The notes below the pieces were generated by a model that saw only the letters and a program-made list of their open reading frames with translations, had not been told where the DNA came from and did no database searches. A DNA stretch of 64,000 nucleotides, taken from assembly GCF_001553855.1 (NCBI RefSeq), contig NZ_LQWV01000012.1, positions 1 to 64,000 of the forward strand. The letters run 5' to 3'. This stretch comes from Streptococcus gordonii. GTDB taxonomy: Bacteria > Bacillota > Bacilli > Lactobacillales > Streptococcaceae. The translations under genes and the position numbers were made by a program. Below are positions 10,101-17,196 of this stretch, in pieces. Every line of letters starts with the position of its first letter. Position 1 is the first letter of the stretch.

Positions 10101-10603
10101 TTAAAAACTTGTGATTCTTTTCTATAACCAATCTTAATCAAAAAGTTTACAAGGGTATCAAGGTTATATTCTTGACCAACTTTTAGTTCTATAATTGAAG
10201 ATTTTAATTCATTTGGATTTGGCAAAAAAAGGCGACTAGCTGAAAGATTTGTGACTAGAATACCTGACTCATTGTCATCTAATAAAAAATTTAATGCTCC
10301 AATCCGAGCATATATTTTCTCTTGAGACGAGAAGATAAATTCAGCCATAGGCGCATCGTCAGCTAAAAAATTATATACTTTTTCCTCACCTAACAAAGAA
10401 ATCAAGTCACTAGATAACTTTTCTGCTTCACTATAACCTGATGTCATAACGAGAATTTTTTGATGTTCATCAAGAGCGGAGGCTATTGCAAGTGCTTTAG
10501 TCGAACCAGACAATCCCATTAGTAACTGTCTAGCCTTTTGATTTAGATTTTTTTTCCAATCTAAAATTTGCTGGTTTTGACAAAATAAATCAATCAAGTT
10601 CAT
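7112..10603 (-). CDS. mfd: Transcription-repair coupling factor Mfd
   Basis: A 1163-residue SF2 translocase that removes RNA polymerase stalled at DNA lesions and recruits UvrA. In order: UvrB-like N-terminal modules; the RNA-polymerase-interacting domain with a KGDYVVHNIHGIGRYLG stretch (about 480-500); a RecG-like helicase with Walker A GDVGFGKTE, DEEQ box and TATPIPRT; and the C-terminal TRCF domain. I prefer ATG 10603 (MNLIDLF...) to an upstream in-frame ATG inside pth, because it matches the family N-terminus and leaves 4 nt after the pth stop. Compared with the pneumococcal protein as I recall it, the N-terminal half is clearly diverged while the helicase is conserved. Confidence 0.95.
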   Translation of the reverse strand: MNLIDLFCQNQQILDWKKNLNQKARQLLMGLSGSTKALAIASALDEHQKILVMTSGYSEAEKLSSDLISLLGEEKVYNFLADDAPMAEFIFSSQEKIYARIGALNFLLDDNESGILVTNLSASRLFLPNPNELKSSIIELKVGQEYNLDTLVNFLIKIGYRKESQVFNQGEFSLRGDILDIFDKDSISPYRLEFFGDEIDGIRIFDSESQTSIENLNQVLIHPANDILFADEDYLRAQKKIEEAVKASQDSRLKSYLEEILQDVKKRQLHPDSRKFLSYFYEKEWTILDYLPKHTPIFFDDFQKIIERNAQFEMEAATILTEYLQSSKAVSNQKYFVNAYPDFRNYKPATFLSNFHKGLGNLKFDSLYQFNQYPMQEFFSQFSLLKDEIDRYKKAGSTVILQASSLSALQSLHKNLQEYDIQVEYINDKEIHKNSVQLIQGNLNQGFNFVDQKLVLITEYEIFQKKVKRRVRRQNISNAERLKDYNELEKGDYVVHNIHGIGRYLGIETIEISGIHRDYVTIQYQNADRVSIPVDQIQLLSKYVASDGKTPKVNKLNDGRFQKTKQKVQHQVEDIADDLIKLYAERSQLEGFPFSSDDENQIEFDNDFPYVETEDQLRSIQEIKKDMESKQPMDRLLVGDVGFGKTEVAMRAAFKAVNDHKQVAILVPTTVLAQQHYTNFKERFNDFAVNVDVLSRFRTKAEQNETLEGLKKGQVDIIIGTHRLLSQDVEFADLGLIVIDEEQRFGVKHKEKLKELKTKVDVLTLTATPIPRTLHMSMLGIRDLSVIETPPTNRYPVQTYVLETNPTIIRDAIVREIDRGGQVYYLYNKVDTIEQKVAELKELVPEASIGFVHGQMSEIRLENTLIDFINGEYDVLVTTTIIETGVDIPNANTLFIENADHMGLSTLYQLRGRVGRSNRIAYAYFMYRPDKTLTEVAEKRLEAIKGFTELGSGFKIAMRDLSIRGAGNILGASQSGFIDSVGFEMYSQLLEEAIAKKQGKEQKRQKSNAEINLQIDAYLPSDYISDERQKIEIYKRIREIDNRVNYEDLQEELIDRFGEYPDVVAYLLEIGLLKSYLDKSFVSLVERRQQTVVVRFEKMSQQIFLTQDYFEALAATTLKARIGESDKLIEVIFDVRQKKDYEILENLIQFGQKLVEIKQRKED

Positions 10604-10607
10604 TTTA

Positions 10608-11177
10608 TTACCCATTATACTTCTGCATTGCTTGTTCAAAATTGCCTGATTGTAAATAATAATTTACAGCATTGTCAACCTTGTCAAGAGTATTCAAAAT
10701 AGTTATGTAATCATCTTTATCAAATTTTCCTAAAACATGATGAACCACTGTCATACCTTCTTTAGGACGACCAATACCTATTTTAACTCGTTTAAAATCT
10801 TGAGTACCTATATGTTTAATAATCGATTTAATCCCATTATGACCTCCTGCTGAACCTTTTGCGCGTAAACGAATCTTACCAACTTCCATATCTAAATCAT
10901 CATAAATGACAAGTAAATCCTCAACTTCTAAACCATAATAAGTTAACAAAGCATGAACTGCTTTTCCACTTTCATTCATAAAAGTTGTTGGTTTGATAAA
11001 ATATACCTTTTCACCATTTAAGAATGTTGAAGCGATTTCTGACTGAAAAATTTTATCAGTTGTAAACTTTAAATTTAAATCTTTACATAACTTGTCAACT
11101 AACATAAATCCAACATTGTGTTTTGTTTCAACATATTTATCTCCTGGATTTCCTAACCCAACAATTAATTTTGTCAT
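10608..11177 (-). CDS. pth: Peptidyl-tRNA hydrolase
   Basis: A 189-residue enzyme that frees tRNA from peptidyl-tRNA dropped off ribosomes. Visible active-site elements are the N-terminal [10 protein letters not shown], the catalytic His in TKHNVGFM (about residue 20), FMNESG and the GGHNGIKS motif. Length is typical. It precedes mfd by only 4 nt and follows ychF after a 73-nt gap that holds a short inverted repeat, in the conserved ychF-pth-mfd order. Confidence 0.96.
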   Translation of the reverse strand: MTKLIVGLGNPGDKYVETKHNVGFMLVDKLCKDLNLKFTTDKIFQSEIASTFLNGEKVYFIKPTTFMNESGKAVHALLTYYGLEVEDLLVIYDDLDMEVGKIRLRAKGSAGGHNGIKSIIKHIGTQDFKRVKIGIGRPKEGMTVVHHVLGKFDKDDYITILNTLDKVDNAVNYYLQSGNFEQAMQKYNG

Positions 11178-11250
11178 TATTATCCTTTCAAAGCTTAAAA
11201 GGGTTGGAAAAATTTTTCCAACCTATTCTTTATTCCATTTATACTTTCTT

Positions 11251-12366
11251 TTACACATTAAATCGGAATTCCATAATATCGCCATCTTGAACGATATATT
11301 CTTTTCCTTCTTCACGCAAACGTCCAGCTTCTTTCACTGCTTTTTCACTTCCATAATGCAATAAGTCATCATAAGACATGGTTACCGCTCGGATGAAACC
11401 TTTCTCAAAATCTGAGTGGATGATACCTGCTGCTTGAGGGGCTTTCATTCCACGTTTGAAGGTCCAAGCGCGAACTTCTTTTTCACCAGCTGTAAAGTAT
11501 GTTCCAAGTCCCAACAGGTGGTAAGCTGCTCTGGTCAGTTTATCCACACCTGATTCAGTCAAGCCAATAGCTTCTAAAAATTCTGATTTATCTTCATCAT
11601 CCAATTCAGAAATTTCCTCTTCAGCACGCGCTGAAATGACTACAACTTCTGCATTTTCTGTTGCTGCAAATTCCCGAATTTGCTTTACATAGTCAATATT
11701 ATCTGGATCAGCCACCTCATCTTCACTGACATTGGCCACATAAAGCACAGGTTTAGTCGTTAAGAGAAAGAGCCCTTTAACGATCTTCTGTTCTTCTTCT
11801 GTAAACTCAATTGTCCGAGCTGAGATACCGTCTTCGAGAACTGGCTTAATTTTCTGTAATACATTAAATTCCGCCACAGAATCCTTATCTTTTTGAGTTC
11901 TTGCCATCTTCTCTACACGCGCATAACGTTTGTTGATACTTTCTAAGTCTGCTAAAATCAATTCTAAATTGATTGTTTCAATATCTGCCATTGGATCAAC
12001 AAAATCAGACTCGCGGCCCTGTTCCCTCATGACATTTTCATCATCAAAAGCACGTACAACGTGGACGATAGCATCTACTTCGCGGATATTGGCCAAGAAT
12101 TTATTTCCAAGTCCTTCTCCTTTTGAAGCACCTTTCACAATTCCAGCAATATCTGTAAATTCAAAAGTTGTTGGAACTTTTTTCTGTGGTTTGATGAGCT
12201 CTGTTAATTTATCAAGACGTGCATCCGGAACTTCCACTCTTCCAACATTAGGGTCAATTGTTGCAAAAGGATAGTTTGCTGCTTCTGCCCCCGCTTTTGT
12301 AATTGCATTAAATAAAGTTGACTTGCCGACATTAGGTAATCCGACAATTCCTGCTGTTAAAGCCAT
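11251..12366 (-). CDS. ychF: Ribosome-binding ATPase YchF (OLA1/Obg family)
   Basis: A 371-residue P-loop NTPase that prefers ATP and binds ribosomes; linked to stress responses and leaderless translation. The G1 loop GLPNVGKSTLFNAIT is at residues 8-22, a coiled-coil insertion lies near 130-170, and the C-terminal TGS domain ends in the standard EYIVQDGDIMEFRFNV. It is the first gene of the leftward run. Here it abuts the tRNA-Asn/Glu pair and comE, whereas in S. pneumoniae I remember it directly following dnaN-DUF951. Confidence 0.97.
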   Translation of the reverse strand: MALTAGIVGLPNVGKSTLFNAITKAGAEAANYPFATIDPNVGRVEVPDARLDKLTELIKPQKKVPTTFEFTDIAGIVKGASKGEGLGNKFLANIREVDAIVHVVRAFDDENVMREQGRESDFVDPMADIETINLELILADLESINKRYARVEKMARTQKDKDSVAEFNVLQKIKPVLEDGISARTIEFTEEEQKIVKGLFLLTTKPVLYVANVSEDEVADPDNIDYVKQIREFAATENAEVVVISARAEEEISELDDEDKSEFLEAIGLTESGVDKLTRAAYHLLGLGTYFTAGEKEVRAWTFKRGMKAPQAAGIIHSDFEKGFIRAVTMSYDDLLHYGSEKAVKEAGRLREEGKEYIVQDGDIMEFRFNV

Positions 12367-12442
12367 TTAGCTCTTCCTTTCATCTTTTCAGTTCAAATTA
12401 TTATACCATAAAACAGACTAAGTCTGTAGAGGAAAATATAAA

Positions 12443-12470
12443 CAAAAAAACACTCAATTAATTGAGTGTT
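12443..12470 (-). terminator. Terminator of the second tRNA-Asn/Glu operon
   Basis: Palindrome AACACTCAATTAATTGAGTGTT followed, on the minus strand, by a run of seven T. Sits just after tRNA-Asn copy 2 and before the ychF promoter region. Confidence 0.85.
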
Positions 12471-12475
12471 AGCGA

Positions 12476-12549
12476 CTCCGGCAGTAGGACTCGAACCTAC
12501 GACATCATGATTAACAGTCATGCGCTACTACCAACTGAGCTATGCCGGA
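12476..12549 (-). tRNA. tRNA-Asn (GTT), copy 2
   Basis: Identical in sequence to the copy at 868-941: same acceptor pairing, anticodon GTT and T arm. It is co-transcribed with tRNA-Glu from a promoter overlapping the 3' side of comE. Confidence 0.95.
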
Positions 12550-12554
12550 TAATA

Positions 12555-12626
12555 TAGTCCGTACGGGATTCGAACCCGTGTTACCGCCGTGAAAAGGCGG
12601 TGTCTTAACCCCTTGACCAACGGACC
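12555..12626 (-). tRNA. tRNA-Glu (TTC), copy 2
   Basis: Identical to the copy at 947-1018, including the short spacer to tRNA-Asn. A tRNA-Glu next to comE agrees with the classical mitis-group picture of comCDE lying between tRNA-Arg and tRNA-Glu. Confidence 0.95.
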
Positions 12627-12654
12627 ATATATGTCTCACAATAAGACATATTTT

Positions 12655-12682
12655 ATTATACCAGTTTATCTCACTTTGTCAA
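12655..12682 (-). promoter_or_regulatory. Promoter of tRNA-Glu/Asn operon 2
   Basis: Minus strand: TTGACA (12677-12682), 16-bp spacer, TATAAT (12655-12660). It begins only 6 nt after the comE stop codon, so the tRNAs have their own promoter downstream of the competence operon. No terminator separates comE from it, so ComE-driven readthrough into the tRNAs is possible. Confidence 0.8.
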
Positions 12683-12687
12683 CAGTT

Positions 12688-13455
12688 TTATTTTTTATTT
12701 TCTTCTTTTTTACTTTTTGCTTTCAGTATTTCTTTTAAATATCTGACACGTAATCGAGAAATTGGTGAACGATGACCATCATAATACAAAACATCTTTTG
12801 TTTTTTTGTCGTATCCACTAATATTACTAATATTAGATAGGTATGACTTGTGTGGTGAGAAAAAATATCCAAGTTCTTTATCTTGTTCCTGAATTTCTGC
12901 TATTGTTCCATAGAATTCCTTAAAGAAATTTTTTCCAACAACTCTTAATTTATAAGGACTTCCTGTTGTCTCAATATATAAAATATCTCTAAAAGGAATT
13001 CGAATTTCGTTTCCTCTAAAACTATACTCAAAAAAGTCAACAATATCTGTATTTTCAATTAAATTATTTCGTGTATAAACGATGCAATCTTTAACTCTTT
13101 TCTTAAAAGAATTATCATTTATGTCTTTGTCTATAAAATCTAACGCTGATACTTTATACTTAAAAGTTAAGGTCGCAAATTCTGAATGACTCGTAACAAA
13201 AACAATGATAGCATAGGGATTATGTTGGCGTATAAATTGGGCCATTTCTAGACCTTTTTGTTCTTCTCCTTTGATATCTATATCTAAGAAATAGAGTTGA
13301 TTTACCTCGTCTGACTCAACATATTCTTTAAATTCATGAATTTTTCCTGTTACTTTTGCTTTAATTTCAAGATTAAGTTCGCGAGAAATTTCTTCGAAGA
13401 CATTTTCAATTCTCACTTGATGTTCAATAGTATCTTCTAGCACTAATACTTTCAT
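12688..13455 (-). CDS. comE: Competence response regulator ComE
   Basis: A 255-residue AgrA-type response regulator that, when phosphorylated by ComD, activates comCDE, comX and other early competence genes. The receiver domain occupies about residues 1-125 with the phospho-acceptor Asp in YFLDIDIKGEE (about 58); a LytTR DNA-binding domain follows (about 145-245), recognisable by IPFRDILYIETTGSPYKLRV. The start overlaps the comD stop (ATGA). It is the last gene of comCDE and is followed by the tRNA-Glu promoter. Confidence 0.95.
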   Translation of the reverse strand: MKVLVLEDTIEHQVRIENVFEEISRELNLEIKAKVTGKIHEFKEYVESDEVNQLYFLDIDIKGEEQKGLEMAQFIRQHNPYAIIVFVTSHSEFATLTFKYKVSALDFIDKDINDNSFKKRVKDCIVYTRNNLIENTDIVDFFEYSFRGNEIRIPFRDILYIETTGSPYKLRVVGKNFFKEFYGTIAEIQEQDKELGYFFSPHKSYLSNISNISGYDKKTKDVLYYDGHRSPISRLRVRYLKEILKAKSKKEENKK

Positions 13456-14810
13456 ATTTTTTCCTTTCTTTTAAATCTTACAACTTGTATAAAATAATTT
13501 GTTTCTATATCTGTTTCCAGAATAACTTCATCATATTTGTCAATAATTTCTTTGACATTATTTAAACCTAATCCTCGATTTTCTCCTTTTGTTGAGAAGC
13601 CTACTTCATAAATTTCTTCTAAATTAATATAACGGCTTTGACGAGAATTCTGAATTACAAAAACAATTTCTTTATCTAGCTTTACTAAAGACACGTTCAT
13701 TGTTTTTGAGGGACTTTCAGCTGCCCCTTCAACCGCATTATTGAGCAATACACTAGCTACTCGAACTAAATCTAAAAGTTTCATAGGTAATGTCTCAATA
13801 ACATCCTTCATTTCAAATACGATCTCTACTCCACACTCTCGAGCCTTAAATATAGTTTGAATTAGCACACTTCTCAAGGCAGTGTCTTGAACATTATTTA
13901 ACTCAAAAAAAGTATAGTCATCTGATCGAAGGGAAATATTAGCTTGACTTAAAACATTATGAAAGATTCTCTCTACTTCTTTCATATCACCTGAGTTAAT
14001 TCCTGTTTGTAAACTTATTAACATACCAGCATAATCATGACGAAAACCTCGAATTTCGTTATAAAGACCTACAATTTCATCTGTATAAAGCTGTAGTTGT
14101 CTTTGTTCTTCCTTTTTTTGCTGAATTTCTTTTGCTTTTTCATGTTGTTCACGAGCAGACTTTAAATAAAATAAAGTCGACAAAAACATAATAAATCCTA
14201 TAGTGGCAATCATACTAGCAAAACTATTAAGATGTGCGTTTTCGCTAAACCAATGAGAAATATTTAATAAGATATGAATTACTATATATGACTTATTAAC
14301 ATTATATAGATCATTTTTATAAATTGGTTCTTTATAATATTCAAAATAAAAGTCAAAAAAATCAACAACCTTTAAAATAATAAACAAAGATAAAAGATTA
14401 ATTATAATGTAAAAAATATCGTAATGTTGTTTTACAAAATAATCTCCTGTTATTGAAGAAATAATGACAGATAAAAAAGTTTCGGAAGTCTCCACAGATA
14501 AATAGATAACAAACGATAAAAACAAATTCAAGTAATTATCATACTCTTTTCTTTTAAGAAAATATTTGTAGAAAATAAGGGGTTGAATAAATAGGAAAAT
14601 ATAGTGGAAAATACTACTTATTACATCTCCAAAACTTGGAATTTCAATAAGAATTGAAGAAATAATTGAAATTCCAAAAACAATACTAAAGAATAAACCA
14701 ATAAATTTTATATCTATCTTTTTACTCTGCATAATTTTCTTATGAAATATCTCATAAGAAACAACTTGTATAATAGTTGGAAAAAATGCAATTATTATCT
14801 TCAAAATCAT
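13452..14810 (-). CDS. comD: CSP receptor histidine kinase ComD
   Basis: A 452-residue membrane sensor kinase of the HPK10/Agr class that detects the competence-stimulating peptide and phosphorylates ComE. About six or seven hydrophobic segments fill residues 1-215; a linker coiled coil (about 215-245) leads to the phospho-acceptor His in GFRHDYAGM (about 260); the catalytic domain shows LLNNAVEGAAE (N box) and GLGLNNVKEI (G box). The N-terminal half is where pherotype specificity resides and should match the unusual CSP encoded by the adjacent comC. The start is 15 nt downstream of the comC stop and has an AGGGG ribosome site. Confidence 0.95.
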   Translation of the reverse strand: MILKIIIAFFPTIIQVVSYEIFHKKIMQSKKIDIKFIGLFFSIVFGISIISSILIEIPSFGDVISSIFHYIFLFIQPLIFYKYFLKRKEYDNYLNLFLSFVIYLSVETSETFLSVIISSITGDYFVKQHYDIFYIIINLLSLFIILKVVDFFDFYFEYYKEPIYKNDLYNVNKSYIVIHILLNISHWFSENAHLNSFASMIATIGFIMFLSTLFYLKSAREQHEKAKEIQQKKEEQRQLQLYTDEIVGLYNEIRGFRHDYAGMLISLQTGINSGDMKEVERIFHNVLSQANISLRSDDYTFFELNNVQDTALRSVLIQTIFKARECGVEIVFEMKDVIETLPMKLLDLVRVASVLLNNAVEGAAESPSKTMNVSLVKLDKEIVFVIQNSRQSRYINLEEIYEVGFSTKGENRGLGLNNVKEIIDKYDEVILETDIETNYFIQVVRFKRKEKI

Positions 14811-14825
14811 CTTTAACCCCTAAAA

Positions 14826-14978
14826 TTATTTTCTTTTTAAAAAAATATCTCTCCAAATTGAATTATTAATCCTATGTCGAATATCTCCACCAGTAACTTG
14901 CTCTAATTTTCTTTCTGTCAAAATTTCAAATTGTTGTAACTCTTTTGGCAATAGATTTTGTTTGTTTTTCTTTTTCAT
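14826..14978 (-). CDS. comC: Competence-stimulating peptide precursor ComC
   Basis: A 50-codon gene upstream of comD. The leader (residues 1-31) begins MKKKNKQNLLPKELQQFEIL and ends in the Gly-Gly cleavage site (VTGG) of double-glycine export substrates. The predicted mature peptide is 19 residues, DIRHRINNSIWRDIFLKRK: N-terminal acidic residue, Arg at position 3 and a basic C-terminus, all family hallmarks. From memory this equals the CSP reported for S. gordonii NCTC 7865, not a pneumococcal CSP. A GGAG ribosome site precedes the ATG. The processing exporter ComAB is not encoded in the window. Confidence 0.93.
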   Translation of the reverse strand: MKKKNKQNLLPKELQQFEILTERKLEQVTGGDIRHRINNSIWRDIFLKRK

Positions 14979-15023
14979 AAAAATATCTCCTAATAATTTT
15001 TTGTAAAGTTAACTTACAAGATT

Positions 15024-15090
15024 ATTATACAGGGAGATTTCCCAAATATAGAAAATCAGCTTCATATGCAAGTAAATCTAACTGAAATGT
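15024..15090 (-). promoter_or_regulatory. ComE-dependent comCDE promoter (direct repeat plus -10)
   Basis: On the minus strand there is ACATTTCAG (15082-15090), exactly 12 nt, then GCATATGAA (15061-15069). This matches the published ComE-binding layout aCAnTTcaG-N12-aCAgTTgaG, perfectly in the first half and imperfectly in the second. A TATAAT -10 (15024-15029) lies 31 nt further on and there is no good -35, as expected for an activator-dependent promoter. Confidence 0.8.
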
Positions 15091-15110
15091 CATTTTTTAA
15101 AATTTTATTA

Positions 15111-15139
15111 AAAAAAAGAGTGCGCTTGAGCGCACCCTC
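15111..15139 (-). terminator. tRNA-Arg terminator
   Basis: Stem GAGGGTGCGC / GCGCACTC with a TCAA loop and a T run on the minus strand. It insulates the comCDE promoter from rlmH/tRNA-Arg transcription. Confidence 0.85.
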
Positions 15140-15148
15140 AATCTTATC

Positions 15149-15222
15149 TGATCCCAGCAAGATTCGAACTTGCGACCGTTCGCTTAGAAGGCGAATGCTC
15201 TATCCAGCTGAGCTATGGGACC
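15149..15222 (-). tRNA. tRNA-Arg (TCT)
   Basis: A 74-nt cloverleaf on the minus strand: acceptor GGTCCCA / TGGGATC with discriminator A, anticodon TCT in loop CTTCTAA, T arm AGTTCGAATCT. It lies downstream of rlmH and upstream of comC, the conserved position bordering comCDE in mitis-group streptococci. Confidence 0.95.
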
Positions 15223-15264
15223 ATACTTTATTATTGTAACAAAAAGACCGTATAGCGTCAAGAT

Positions 15265-15744
15265 TCATTTATGATAAGGACTTCCTTGCTGAATCATAAA
15301 AGCACGATAAATTTGCTCCATTAAAACTAAACGCATTAATTGATGAGGTAGGGTTAATTGACCAAAACTCATCAAAAGATTTGCTCTTTCTTTTACTTTA
15401 GGAGACAAGCCTAAGCTACCACCAATAATAAAAGTGATATCTGAAAAACCTCGAACTGAAGCATCTTCAATAACTTTACTAAATTTTTCAGAAGGAAATT
15501 GCTGACCTTCAATAGCTAAAGCAATCACAAACTCACGATCTAATACTTTAGATAAAATTCGTTCCCCTTCTTTCGACAGAATTTGTTGGTTCTCTAATAA
15601 ACTTGCCTTATCTGGTGTTTTTTCATCAGCTAATTCAATTATCTCTACTTTCGTAAAACGACTGAGTCGTTTTGAGTATTCTGCAATCCCTTCTTTAAGG
15701 TATTTCTCTTTTAGTTTTCCAACTGTTACAAGCTTTATTTTCAT
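15265..15744 (-). CDS. rlmH: 23S rRNA pseudouridine-1915 N3-methyltransferase RlmH
   Basis: A 159-residue SPOUT-class methyltransferase acting on pseudouridine 1915 in helix 69 of 23S rRNA, using SAM. The C-terminal knot is visible: [11 protein letters not shown] (SAM-binding glycine loop), then [24 protein letters not shown]. Full length for the family. It diverges from htrA; the 190-nt space between them holds DnaA-type boxes and the CiaR box. Confidence 0.96.
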   Translation of the reverse strand: MKIKLVTVGKLKEKYLKEGIAEYSKRLSRFTKVEIIELADEKTPDKASLLENQQILSKEGERILSKVLDREFVIALAIEGQQFPSEKFSKVIEDASVRGFSDITFIIGGSLGLSPKVKERANLLMSFGQLTLPHQLMRLVLMEQIYRAFMIQQGSPYHK

Positions 15745-15758
15745 AATTTCATTTTATC

Positions 15759-15865
15759 ATATTCACACTTTATTCACACCATTTCAATGAGAAATTTTTA
15801 CCTCATCTATAGATTTTCTAATAAAAATTAACGTTTTTTCTAAGTTTTCCACAAACTGTGGAAAA
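15759..15865. other. DnaA-box cluster upstream of htrA
   Basis: Boxes near the consensus TTATCCACA: a weak ATATTCACA (15759-15767), TTATTCACA (15770-15778), TTTTCCACA (15845-15853) and the inverted TGTGGAAAA (15857-15865). The last two form a convergent pair just before the CiaR box. Likely an outlying part of the origin, and possibly a link between DnaA and htrA-parB transcription. Confidence 0.55.
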
Positions 15866-15874
15866 GTGATTATT

Positions 15875-15907
15875 TTTAAGATATAATTAAGTTATCGGTT
15901 CTATACT
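15875..15907 (+). promoter_or_regulatory. CiaR-regulated htrA promoter
   Basis: Direct repeat TTTAAG-N5-ATTAAG (15875-15891) matches the CiaR site NTTAAG-N5-WTTAAG. It is followed after 10 bp by a TATACT -10 (15902-15907), the spacing known for CiaR-activated promoters. This predicts control of htrA, and perhaps parB, by the CiaRH two-component system. Confidence 0.85.
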
Positions 15908-15937
15908 TACAGCAATTTGAAATATTAGGAGGAAGAT

Positions 15938-17131
15938 ATGAAAAACTCTTCAAATTTCTTCAAAAAAACATTGCAAGTTTTCATTGTTTTGTTAGTTGGT
16001 TTTATAGGTGGTGTTGCTGGAACATGGGGATTTTCTTATTTTTCAACACCTCATTCAGCCACAAATAATAATCAGAAAACAGCGACTACAATAACAACAT
16101 CCTATAAAAATAGTAATTCTACAACAAAGGCTGTTGATAAAGTAAAAGACGCGGTTGTCTCTGTCATTACATATTCTGAATCTAATTCAGATGCTATTTT
16201 TGACAACAATAATTCAGGAAATGAAAATGATCAGGTAGCTAGCGAAGGATCTGGTGTTATCTATAGAAAAGATAAAGACTATGCTTACTTAGTTACCAAT
16301 ACACACGTTATCAATGGTGCAAAAAAAGTTGATATCCGTCTTGCTGATGGGAATAAGGTTCCTGGTGAAATAGTCGGGACTGATACATATTCTGATATTT
16401 CTGTAGTCAGAATTCCTGCTGATAAAGTAAAAAATGTAGCAGAATTTGGGGATTCTAGTAAATTAACTGTTGGGGAAACTGCCATTGCAATCGGAAGTCC
16501 TCTTGGATCTGATTATGCTAATACAGTGACTCAGGGGATTGTTTCCAGCCTAAGCCGTAATGTTTCTTCACGATCAGAAGATGGTCAAACAATTGCTACT
16601 CAAGCTATTCAAACTGATGCAGCAATTAATCCAGGTAACTCTGGTGGTCCTCTTGTAAACATTCAAGGTCAAGTTATTGGTATTACCTCTAGTAAAATTG
16701 CTAACACCAATAATGGTAGTACTTCTGTTGAAGGTATGGGATTTGCAATACCATCCAATGATGTTGTAAATATCATTGAACAATTAGAAAAGAATGGAAA
16801 AGTCATTCGACCAGCATTAGGAATTCAAATGGTCAACTTAAGTAGTTTGTCTTCTTCAAGCTCTGATCGATTAAAACTTCCAGACAATATTAAGAATGGT
16901 GTCGTTGTTCGTTCCACACAAACTGGAATGCCTGCTGATGGTAAGTTACAAAAATATGATGTGATTACAAAAATTGATGATACAGAAATATCATCTGCTA
17001 GCGATATCCAATCAGCTCTTTATAAACATTCAATTAATGAAGAAATTAAAGTTACTTATTATCGTGATGGAAAAGAGCAAACAACAACTATTAAACTAAC
17101 TAAATCAACTGATGATTTAAGTTCTGAATAA
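15938..17131 (+). CDS. htrA: Surface serine protease HtrA (DegP family)
   Basis: A 397-residue membrane-anchored quality-control protease of the cell surface; in pneumococci it also degrades CSP and limits competence. One N-terminal membrane segment (about 10-32) and a Thr/Asn-rich linker lead to a trypsin-like domain with catalytic His in TNTHVI, Asp in SDISVV and Ser in NPGNSGGP; a single PDZ domain follows (about 290-385). A GGAGGAAG ribosome site lies before the ATG. It sits between the CiaR box and parB, adjacent to comCDE and oriC as in S. pneumoniae. Confidence 0.96.
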   Translation: MKNSSNFFKKTLQVFIVLLVGFIGGVAGTWGFSYFSTPHSATNNNQKTATTITTSYKNSNSTTKAVDKVKDAVVSVITYSESNSDAIFDNNNSGNENDQVASEGSGVIYRKDKDYAYLVTNTHVINGAKKVDIRLADGNKVPGEIVGTDTYSDISVVRIPADKVKNVAEFGDSSKLTVGETAIAIGSPLGSDYANTVTQGIVSSLSRNVSSRSEDGQTIATQAIQTDAAINPGNSGGPLVNIQGQVIGITSSKIANTNNGSTSVEGMGFAIPSNDVVNIIEQLEKNGKVIRPALGIQMVNLSSLSSSSSDRLKLPDNIKNGVVVRSTQTGMPADGKLQKYDVITKIDDTEISSASDIQSALYKHSINEEIKVTYYRDGKEQTTTIKLTKSTDDLSSE

Positions 17132-17151
17132 ATACCATTTACAAGACTGTC

Positions 17152-17183
17152 AACACACCTTTACTCTTTCGTAAAGGTGTGTT
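17152..17183 (+). other. Hairpin between htrA and parB
   Basis: Perfect 13-bp stem AACACACCTTTAC / GTAAAGGTGTGTT with a 6-nt loop. It is not followed by a T run, so it is not a standard terminator. Its right arm contains AAAGGTG, the only ribosome-site-like sequence before parB, so it could modulate parB translation or act as a processing or stability element between the two genes. Confidence 0.6.
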
Positions 17184-17196
17184 ATGCTATATACAA

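Noticed and set aside
15003..15019. Palindrome TGTAAAGTTAACTTACA at the comC -10 as an AdcR or similar operator
   Set aside because: It overlaps the transcript start and only loosely matches known operators; no independent support.
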